Shown here one piece after another: positions 1 through 5,575 of a DNA stretch of 6,934 bases. The DNA comes from Deltaproteobacteria bacterium RIFCSPHIGHO2_02_FULL_40_11. Lineage in GTDB: Bacteria; Bdellovibrionota; JACOXK01; 2-02-FULL-40-11. Position numbers and translations under genes: made by a program. The stretch covers positions 1-6,934 of the forward strand of contig MGRI01000025.1 of the NCBI GenBank assembly GCA_001798105.1, read 5' to 3'. How positions within the stretch are numbered: position 1 is the stretch's first letter; every line of letters begins with the position of its first letter. The notes beneath the pieces are model-generated. The model saw only the letters and a program-made list of their open reading frames with translations. It ran no database searches and was not told the origin of the DNA.

Positions 1-1755
1 CTGCAGGATGCTTCCTCGAAGAATTCTTCCATTTTTTTGCCCATCATCGTAAGTAAGAAAATCAAAAGCGAAATTGCCAGCTCTTTCTTTTTGATCATGG
101 GTTTCAATCAAAGCGGTTCCGGCTGTAAAGCTAAAAACATCAATCGCTTCCAGTTCTCGATCAACTTGATTTCTTAAATGAAACGACGCGTTGTGTGAAT
201 AAGAGGGAAAGTCATAAAGCCAACGAAAAGTTGCCTGATCATAAAAGCTTTCACGCCCTCTTTGATTTTCTAAAACAGGATAAATTTCTTTTGTAAGAGG
301 CATGAGGTCAATCCCCCACTGTGTAAAAAGGTAAATTTCTCCACCCTCTTTATTAAGTCTCATATAACGACTTAAGGGGTAGGGATTGCCCCATCGTTTA
401 TACTGTTCAATATCATATTGATCCATGTAATCATCATTCCAGCTTAAAAAATGTAAATCAATTGTAGGATATAATTTTCGAATTTCACTTTGTTGAGATC
501 GAGGCAGCTTGTCATATGCTTTTGCAAATTCAAGGAGGATACCAGAAGCATCGGCCGCTTCTAAGTGGGTCTGGATGTGCTCACAAGAAGATAGCTCAAG
601 GCTTGGATCAGAGAAATCTAAATAAGGATAAAATCCGTGTGCTGTCCCATAGTTATTAAAAACTTCACTATCTTCTCGATGGCACTTTTTATTTTTATTA
701 TCAAGAAGCACCGTTTTTCCACTTAAAATACGTTTATATAAATCCAAAAATAAAGTTTCTTCGAAACGACGCATGCTTTCTGGAATTTTTTTATAAAGAT
801 CTTTTAGTTTTTCCGAAAAATACACACGAATTTTAAAATCTTTCCGAAGCATATCATAAAACTCAAGTTTGGTTCGAGGTCTAAGGGGTGGAGGCTGTAG
901 GGGCGGTGGGGGTGGTAAAAGACGATCTTGAGAAAGCTGTTCTTTTGTAGGTTCTCCTACCGTGGATTCCTCTTGTACTTTTGTTTCTAAGGGTTTCCCA
1001 GAGACCTCTTCTTCTTTTTGGTCGCGCGGATAATTTTCATAAAGGACATTATAATTTTGAGCATTTTCCATAAAAGCTCTTACGCTATAAACACCACTTT
1101 GATCACGAGATAAAGGTGGAAGCTCTTCGGCTGTTTCTACATCGACAACTTGAACAAAAATGTCTGAATCTTTTGCAGTACTCTCTGCAGTCACAACAAC
1201 CAAATATCGAACCCCGCGCAAACGTCCCAAGCGTGCTGCTGTTGCAGGATCTACAAGCTCACTCATTTGAAAATGAAGTTCCTTGTTAACGGCCTCCGAT
1301 TGATTACGATTGACCAGTTCAATTTTGGGGTTTTGATTCAGTTGGTCGGCAATCATTTTTGAAATATAGGTTAAGGTATCTCGTTTCATGGGGTGTGCAT
1401 TTGCATCCAACACATCTAAAATAATTTCATCTACAACGGCCACACTTAAAATGGGCTCTCCCGCCAACATATATTCCGAACGTAGCCTTGAATACGTTTG
1501 AATCCGTCTGGAAGTGTTTAAACCTGGGGTTTTTAAATCATAAGATCTTGTAAAAGAAAAATAGTCGTTTTCAACCTGACGCGCTATTTTTTCTAATGCT
1601 GTTTTCCAGTCTGTTTGTGCTTCATAAACATCTTGTGAGGATTCATTGTGTTGAGGATTGTTTTTATTCCACGACCATCCACCTGCATGAGCGATATTTA
1701 AACATAAATAAAATCCCACCCAAATACTTAAAATAAGTATTTTTTGTGTTTTCAT
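1..1755 (-). CDS. Large secreted protein with CsgG/LpoB-like domain, C-terminus cut by window edge
   Basis: The frame is open from ATG at 1755 to the window edge (585 codons, no stop), so the C-terminus is missing. An AGGGTGG Shine-Dalgarno-like sequence lies 5 nt upstream, inside the end of the preceding gene, whose stop is only 2 bp away, so the two are probably co-transcribed. Residues 1-24 form a Sec signal peptide with a likely cut after AHA. Residues about 100-212 resemble the CsgG/LpoB fold family: a strand around SVAVVDEI (104-111), a helix around YISKMIADQL (130-139), IELVNR (145-150), then DPATAARLGRLRGVRYLVVV (169-188), the pattern most typical of the family, and a strand ending in VDVETAEEL (204-212). 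Residues 246-275 are charged and 280-294 proline-rich. Residues 295-585 are rich in aromatic and charged residues and match nothing I recognise. CsgG relatives act in the periplasm or outer membrane as secretion pores or cell-wall synthase activators. The role here is unknown and the family call is by eye. Confidence 0.85.
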   Translation of the reverse strand, partial: MKTQKILILSIWVGFYLCLNIAHAGGWSWNKNNPQHNESSQDVYEAQTDWKTALEKIARQVENDYFSFTRSYDLKTPGLNTSRRIQTYSRLRSEYMLAGEPILSVAVVDEIILDVLDANAHPMKRDTLTYISKMIADQLNQNPKIELVNRNQSEAVNKELHFQMSELVDPATAARLGRLRGVRYLVVVTAESTAKDSDIFVQVVDVETAEELPPLSRDQSGVYSVRAFMENAQNYNVLYENYPRDQKEEEVSGKPLETKVQEESTVGEPTKEQLSQDRLLPPPPPLQPPPLRPRTKLEFYDMLRKDFKIRVYFSEKLKDLYKKIPESMRRFEETLFLDLYKRILSGKTVLLDNKNKKCHREDSEVFNNYGTAHGFYPYLDFSDPSLELSSCEHIQTHLEAADASGILLEFAKAYDKLPRSQQSEIRKLYPTIDLHFLSWNDDYMDQYDIEQYKRWGNPYPLSRYMRLNKEGGEIYLFTQWGIDLMPLTKEIYPVLENQRGRESFYDQATFRWLYDFPSYSHNASFHLRNQVDRELEAIDVFSFTAGTALIETHDQKERAGNFAFDFLTYDDGQKNGRILRGSILQ

Positions 1756-1757
1756 GG

Positions 1758-2519
1758 TTACCACCCTGTCTTTTCTTTCATTAAAAGTGCAGACCAGTGG
1801 TGCATGAGTGCAATGAGTTTTGGATCTTTTGTTGTTAAAGCCTTTTGACGAAGCGCTCCCTGAAAGAGCATATCGATTTCTGAAATTTTTGCATCGTCGG
1901 TTAGCAAATTACACTGCGCACGAATCAATTCCGGCCGTCTTTCAACCGTTTCCATCTGCACAAAACCCCCTGGAATGGGTGTTACAACGCCCGGTTTAAA
2001 ATAAAGTACTCGTTTAAAATTTTGATTTCCGGAGGTTAGGGAGGCATTTACAATGAGTAGATCTTCCTGCCACCTAGAATTTTCAATATCGTAGGAAACA
2101 TTTTTTTGGGGATCAAATTGTTGATTCAATGCCACTTCAACGCGATTTTTCATTGCATATTGAAGCATGTCGTTATTGAGTGTTTCTGTCGTTACCTCAA
2201 ATTTGCCATTGGCATGATACGTTACAACATAAAAATGAATTTCCTGAGATGAACTTTTTCGTGTATCTACACGATAGAGCTTATAAAAATGAATTGGCCG
2301 TTGATCAAAAGATGAAAATTCATAAATCCGAAGAGGCATATTCAAATAATCTTCTAATTCAATTGTTGGATTTTGAACTTCCTTAGCCTGTAACGATTCA
2401 TGAATTGTTTCTTCTTTTTGGGCTGTCTGAATAGGATCTTTTTTTGAAACGCATTGGGTTTGAGCTAAAGCCAAACTTAAAAAAACGACGATCCATAAAG
2501 ATGAGTATTTTTTATTCAT
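1758..2519 (-). CDS. Secreted protein or atypical lipoprotein of unknown function (253 aa)
   Basis: The ATG at 2519 is preceded by a perfect AGGAGG 5 nt upstream, so the start is secure. The N-terminus (MNKKYSSLWIVVFLSLALAQ) is a signal peptide. A cysteine follows at residue 23, but the bases of a normal lipobox are missing: positions -3 to -1 are Q-T-Q rather than L-A-G/S. It is therefore either a degenerate lipoprotein signal or an ordinary secreted protein cut after ALA. Residues 24-56 are a polar, charged linker. Residues about 60-195 look mostly beta-stranded (IHFYKLYRV, EIHFYVVTYHANGKFEV, RVLYFKPGVVTPIPGGFVQM). Residues 200-250 look helical. I do not recognise the family. The downstream gene with the CsgG-like domain begins 2 bp after this stop, so the two products probably work together in the envelope. 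A distant analogy to small lipoproteins that sit next to CsgG/LpoB-type genes is only a guess. Confidence 0.85.
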   Translation of the reverse strand: MNKKYSSLWIVVFLSLALAQTQCVSKKDPIQTAQKEETIHESLQAKEVQNPTIELEDYLNMPLRIYEFSSFDQRPIHFYKLYRVDTRKSSSQEIHFYVVTYHANGKFEVTTETLNNDMLQYAMKNRVEVALNQQFDPQKNVSYDIENSRWQEDLLIVNASLTSGNQNFKRVLYFKPGVVTPIPGGFVQMETVERRPELIRAQCNLLTDDAKISEIDMLFQGALRQKALTTKDPKLIALMHHWSALLMKEKTGW

Positions 2520-2524
2520 TATTT

Positions 2525-2530
2525 CCTCCT
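2525..2530 (-). promoter_or_regulatory. Strong Shine-Dalgarno for the 253-aa gene
   Basis: A perfect AGGAGG on the minus strand, 5 nt before the ATG at 2519. It is the clearest ribosome-binding site in the window and fixes the start of that gene. Confidence 0.85.
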
Positions 2531-2548
2531 GAAATTAAAAGTTGCCCA

Positions 2549-2577
2549 TTAATAGGGCTATTTTTAGTCTCTGTCAA
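2549..2577 (-). promoter_or_regulatory. Sigma70-type promoter for the two-gene secreted-protein unit
   Basis: On the minus strand a perfect -35 box TTGACA (2572-2577) is followed after exactly 17 bp by TATTAA (2549-2554), a 4-of-6 match to the -10 consensus. Initiation would fall near 2540, giving a leader of about 20 nt that contains the AGGAGG at 2525-2530. It lies in the 73-bp gap after the 413-aa gene, so the 253-aa gene and its downstream partner may have their own promoter. A GCCC/GGGC 4-bp inverted repeat (2544-2558) overlaps the -10 box and could be a weak operator. Confidence 0.6.
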
Positions 2578-2585
2578 GGGGGGGG
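2578..2585. repeat. Homopolymeric G8/C8 tract next to promoter
   Basis: Eight consecutive Gs on the plus strand (Cs on the minus strand) directly abut the -35 box, between it and the stop codon of the 413-aa gene. It lies outside both reading frames. Tracts of this length can change by slippage. Confidence 0.9.
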
Positions 2586-2592
2586 ATAACTG

Positions 2593-3834
2593 CTATTCCC
2601 AGAGGCTGGGACTGTTTTCAAAGGCCTCGAGCCACTGGTTTGAAACTTCTATTTCAAGTTCATGAACGGTAGATTCAATCACTTTGGGGGTTGGAAGTAG
2701 GGCTTCATAAATTGTAATTCTCAGCTGAAAAAGCTTCATTAAGAGCGTTTTTAAAAAAATTCTTTGAAGGGTGATTTCAGATAAATCTGAATAATAATCT
2801 GTTTGATATCCCATTCTGCCACCTTCATGGAAAAAATTAAATGTCATTTTTAACCAAGAAGAAAAGTTATATTTTGTCCAGGGTGCCTCATTAATTTTTC
2901 TTTGTTGTTCTTGAATTAGGATATCGCCCATCCAAAAAGTAATTTTAATGAGTTGTTCAACGAACTCTAAAAACGTTGTATCGGTAGGCATGGAAAGCAT
3001 GTTTCTAAATTCAAGATACTGCTTTGTTGTCATGACACTATTTAATTTTTGGACCAATGGAAAAAGAACCTGAACCATTCGGTTTTCAATGTCAGAATTT
3101 ATCTCTTCCTCGTGCTCTTTTTTTTCTTCTTTGGGCGTATTGGACCATTGTTCCATGATCTCATCTCCATGTTGAACGACGGTCCTTCCGTATTGAAACA
3201 GTCTATAAGAAAGCCCCAAAATGGGGGCCATCAGGATTTTATAATCGGCCATAAAATCGATTAGCTCATTAAAAACGGCAATGCTTTTCGGTAATTTTTG
3301 AAGATATTTTAATGTGCCTGCTGTTGCCAAAAGCAAAAGTACATCATCCACATACCCCATGAGGATGGCCTGGTTAACGCGTTTTTCACTTTCAGAAAGG
3401 AGTCTGGCTTGTTCTACAATATCTTTTTCAAATGTTTGAATGACATCTTTTTCAATGGCGATTCTTTGGTGGGCGGTGCGAAGATCTTTTTCGCTTGAAG
3501 CTTTTTGGCCTTCAAAAGGCGAAAGTTTGACAAGTCGATCCACTTTTAAGCCAGCTGTGGCGGAGATGTCAGAAATTGAATATGTAAGGATGGCTTCGCC
3601 CTGTACCATGACGTCCATATGATGAAATATAATGAAGGGCACCTGAAATGTACCATGCAGAAGGCGAATATACTTTTGTTGTTTCGTGGGAAGGGTTTTA
3701 AGTAAAAAAGCTTCTTGTGTTTTTGCGTCGATGTGGATTTTCCCATATACGGTTTTTAATTCAGCATGTGCGTTGATCGTTGCGGTTAGAAGGACGCAAA
3801 ATGAAAGTAGTGCGATGTATCGATAACCTCTCAT
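2593..3834 (-). CDS. Secreted protein of unknown function (413 aa)
   Basis: The frame can be extended upstream to a TTG at 3873, but I chose the ATG at 3834. It puts a clean signal peptide (MRGYRYIALLSFCVLLTATI, then NAHA with a likely cut at residue 24) at the N-terminus. The Shine-Dalgarno is only a weak AGGA about 10 nt upstream. Residues 25-104 look beta-rich and may form a small barrel-like domain (VYGKIHID, FQVPFIIFHH, VMVQGEAILTYSI). Residues 108-158 are charged and probably coiled-coil. Residues 156-215 contain hydrophobic helices (DDVLLLLATAGTLKYL; ILMAPILGLSYRLF). A very acidic/basic linker (234-250) separates them from a helical, aromatic-rich C-terminal half. No catalytic motif is visible and I recognise no family. 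It is divergent from lysS, with 105 bp between them, and lies upstream of two more secreted-protein genes on the same strand. Confidence 0.82.
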   Translation of the reverse strand: MRGYRYIALLSFCVLLTATINAHAELKTVYGKIHIDAKTQEAFLLKTLPTKQQKYIRLLHGTFQVPFIIFHHMDVMVQGEAILTYSISDISATAGLKVDRLVKLSPFEGQKASSEKDLRTAHQRIAIEKDVIQTFEKDIVEQARLLSESEKRVNQAILMGYVDDVLLLLATAGTLKYLQKLPKSIAVFNELIDFMADYKILMAPILGLSYRLFQYGRTVVQHGDEIMEQWSNTPKEEKKEHEEEINSDIENRMVQVLFPLVQKLNSVMTTKQYLEFRNMLSMPTDTTFLEFVEQLIKITFWMGDILIQEQQRKINEAPWTKYNFSSWLKMTFNFFHEGGRMGYQTDYYSDLSEITLQRIFLKTLLMKLFQLRITIYEALLPTPKVIESTVHELEIEVSNQWLEAFENSPSLWE

Positions 3835-3884
3835 TTGGAATGTTTTCCTATCACGAAGAATGGCGTGGAGCAAGTCGGCTTTTC

Positions 3885-3913
3885 TTGACGCAAGCTGTGC
3901 CTTCAGCTACCTT
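3885..3913 (+). promoter_or_regulatory. Possible lysS promoter (weak)
   Basis: TTGACG (3885-3890, 5 of 6 to the -35 consensus) is followed after 17 bp by TACCTT (3908-3913, 3 of 6 to the -10 consensus). It is the best candidate I find ahead of lysS in the 105-bp divergent gap, but the -10 box is poor. Initiation near 3920 would fall inside the hairpin at 3917-3936, so if this promoter is real the hairpin would not be fully transcribed. Confidence 0.25.
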
Positions 3914-3916
3914 TAG

Positions 3917-3936
3917 ATTTCCGCTTTCGCGGAAAT
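3917..3936. promoter_or_regulatory. Perfect hairpin overlapping the lysS Shine-Dalgarno
   Basis: ATTTCCGC (3917-3924) and GCGGAAAT (3929-3936) form an 8-bp perfect stem around a TTTC loop. The 3' arm contains GGAAA, the only Shine-Dalgarno-like sequence for lysS, so pairing would hide it on the plus-strand transcript. On the minus strand, which would be the leader of the divergent gene, the loop reads GAAA closed by C-G, a GNRA tetraloop. Neither strand has a T-run after the stem, so a simple terminator is unlikely. Confidence 0.6.
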
Positions 3937-3939
3937 GAT

Positions 3940-5439
3940 GTGTTTATGGAACTTGATGAACAAAGTAAAGAGCGGTTTCAAAAGCTTGAAAAGTTAAAAG
4001 AGTTGAAGGGCAATCCCTATCCCAATGATTTTGTGCCCGTCCATACAGCAGCCCAAATTCATCAGGCTTATGCAACTTATGATGCAGAAAAATTAAAGAC
4101 GGTTCAAGAGAAGTTTAAAATCGCAGGGCGTGTTTTGGGCCTGCGTAGCTTTGGAAAAGCTGCCTTTTTACAAATTCAAGACCGCACCCAAAAAATACAA
4201 GTTTATGTGGCCAAAGATGTTTTGGGGGATGAAGCCTTTTCCATTGTGCCCGCTGTTTTAGACATGGGGGATATTGTGGGCATTGAGGGCGATTTATTTC
4301 GTACCAAAACCAATGAACTCACGCTTCGCGCCACAGCTTTTAAACTTTTAGCCAAATGCCTTCATCCGCTTCCTGAAAAATGGCATGGGCTGCAAGATGT
4401 GGAAGTGCGCTATCGCCAACGTTATTTAGATCTTATTGTAAACCCAAAAGTGCGCGATGTTTTTCGAATGCGCTCTCAAATTATTCAACGCATTCGAAAC
4501 TATTTTACAAACCTGGATTATATTGAAGTCGAAACCCCCATGATGCATGCCATTGCGGGGGGGGCTTTGGCCAAACCTTTTGTAACGCATCACAATACCT
4601 TAGACATGGATCTTTACTTAAGAATTGCGCCGGAACTTTATTTGAAGCGCCTGGTTGTGGGGGGCTTGGATCGTGTGTTTGAAGTGAACCGAAATTTTCG
4701 AAATGAAGGGATTTCCATTCAGCACAACCCCGAATTTACCATGATTGAATTTTATCAAGCCTATGCCACCTATCAAGATTTAATGAATTTAACGGAAGAT
4801 CTCATTACAACTTTGGCAAAAGAAATTTTTGGAGAACCCAAGCTTACGTATCAAGGAAAAGAAATTCATCTCAAGGCCCCTTGGGCGCGGTTGACTTTGA
4901 AAGAAGCGATTTTAAAATACACAGATTTTTCAGAAGGTGATTTAAAGAGCGAAGAAAAAATTATTCAAGGCTTACAAAAAAGACAAGTTGAAGTTGGGTC
5001 AGCGACTCTTCCGATGCACCGTGATTTGGGGCACTTGATGACAACTGTTTTTGAACAATTTGTGGAAGCAAAGCTCATCCAACCCACCTTTATTTATCAG
5101 TATCCCCTGGCAGTTTCGCCTTTGTCTCGAAAAAATGACAAAGATCCATTTTATGTGGATCGCTTTGAGCTCTATATTTATGGCAGGGAAATTGCCAATG
5201 CCTTTTCAGAGCTCAATGATCCAATGGATCAAAAAACGCGTTTTGAAGATCAGGTGAAAGAGCGAAAATCGGGAGACGAAGAATCGCATCAAATGGACGA
5301 AGACTATGTGCGGGCGTTGGAATACGGGATGCCGCCGACGGCAGGCGAGGGGATTGGCATAGACCGCCTGGTGATGTTGTTTACCGATTCGCCCTCAATT
5401 CGGGATGTCATTTTATTTCCACAAATGAGAAAGGTTTAA
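3940..5439 (+). CDS. lysS: Lysyl-tRNA synthetase, class II
   Basis: LysRS charges tRNA-Lys with lysine in the cytoplasm using ATP. The protein is full length (499 residues; the E. coli enzyme has 505) and aligns by eye end to end. The N-terminal OB-fold anticodon-binding domain covers about 55-145 (KIAGRVLGLRSFGKAAFLQI). The signature HGLQDVEVRYRQRYLDL is at 149-165. Motif 1 surrounds YIEVETPMM and the GGALAKPFVTHHN segment (194-219). Motif 2 is FEVNRNFRNEGIS with HNPEFTMIEF (247-271). Motif 3 is GIGIDRLVMLF (471-481), with the typical ending RDVILFPQMR. The start may be GTG at 3940, 6 nt after the GGA core, or ATG at 3946 two codons later, 12 nt after it; homology does not decide. A G8 run at 4557-4564 lies inside the catalytic domain without breaking the frame. 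Lol transporter genes follow on the same strand. Confidence 0.97.
   Translation: MFMELDEQSKERFQKLEKLKELKGNPYPNDFVPVHTAAQIHQAYATYDAEKLKTVQEKFKIAGRVLGLRSFGKAAFLQIQDRTQKIQVYVAKDVLGDEAFSIVPAVLDMGDIVGIEGDLFRTKTNELTLRATAFKLLAKCLHPLPEKWHGLQDVEVRYRQRYLDLIVNPKVRDVFRMRSQIIQRIRNYFTNLDYIEVETPMMHAIAGGALAKPFVTHHNTLDMDLYLRIAPELYLKRLVVGGLDRVFEVNRNFRNEGISIQHNPEFTMIEFYQAYATYQDLMNLTEDLITTLAKEIFGEPKLTYQGKEIHLKAPWARLTLKEAILKYTDFSEGDLKSEEKIIQGLQKRQVEVGSATLPMHRDLGHLMTTVFEQFVEAKLIQPTFIYQYPLAVSPLSRKNDKDPFYVDRFELYIYGREIANAFSELNDPMDQKTRFEDQVKERKSGDEESHQMDEDYVRALEYGMPPTAGEGIGIDRLVMLFTDSPSIRDVILFPQMRKV
4557..4564 (+). repeat. G8 homopolymer inside lysS
   Basis: Eight Gs encode the conserved Ala-Gly-Gly-Ala segment after motif 1 (residues about 206-209, GCG GGG GGG GCT). 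A one-base slip would truncate an essential enzyme. The frame is intact as given. Confidence 0.9.
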
Positions 5440-5449
5440 CGTGGTAAGT

Positions 5450-5575
5450 CCAGGATGTCAAAAAAGGTCCAGATACGAGGCGCCCGAGAAGGCACGACTG
5501 AGGCGTACTTGAGCGGTACGTCGAAGGAGAGCCGACGAGGGCAACGAAGTAGATGGGCTTTTTTTGGCATGCTGG
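5450..5575 (+). repeat. 126-bp imperfect inverted repeat (hairpin element) with tandem G-A mismatches
   Basis: The left arm (5450-5508) and right arm (5516-5575) fold back around a 7-nt loop TTGAGCG (5509-5515). The outer 22 bp of each arm are near-identical inverted repeats (about 18 of 22), including an A6 tract (5460-5465) facing a T7 tract (5559-5565). The inner part, about 62% G+C by hand count over 5466-5558, is much richer than the flanks. Stems are interrupted by five sites where 5'-GA-3' faces 5'-GA-3': 5472-73/5552-53, 5477-78/5546-47, 5486-87/5537-38, 5496-97/5527-28 and 5500-01/5523-24. Two further mismatch patches involve A-A, A-G and C-A, and A5548 bulges. The element fills the lysS-permease gap and its right end contains the permease ATG. 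It may be a MITE/REP-like dispersed element, a structured mRNA leader or an attenuator. A second copy would decide, and none is in this window. Confidence 0.85.

Noticed and set aside
1..6. CTGCAG at the very start as a cloning junction
   Set aside because: A six-base PstI site at the edge is compatible with chance; nothing else indicates a clone boundary.
877..915. Proline-codon run as a tandem DNA repeat
   Set aside because: Codons are mixed and no repeat unit is kept; it is better read as a protein hinge.
2544..2558. GCCC/GGGC stem followed by TTTT as a terminator of the 413-aa gene
   Set aside because: Only 4 bp of stem with a 7-nt loop and an interrupted T-run; it overlaps a better-supported -10 box.
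3835..3873. N-terminal extension of the 413-aa protein from TTG at 3873
   Set aside because: It would put 13 charged residues before a clean signal peptide, and the ATG at 3834 is the natural start.
3893..3908. AGCTG/CAGCT inverted repeat upstream of lysS
   Set aside because: Only 5 bp with a 6-nt loop; too short to separate from chance.
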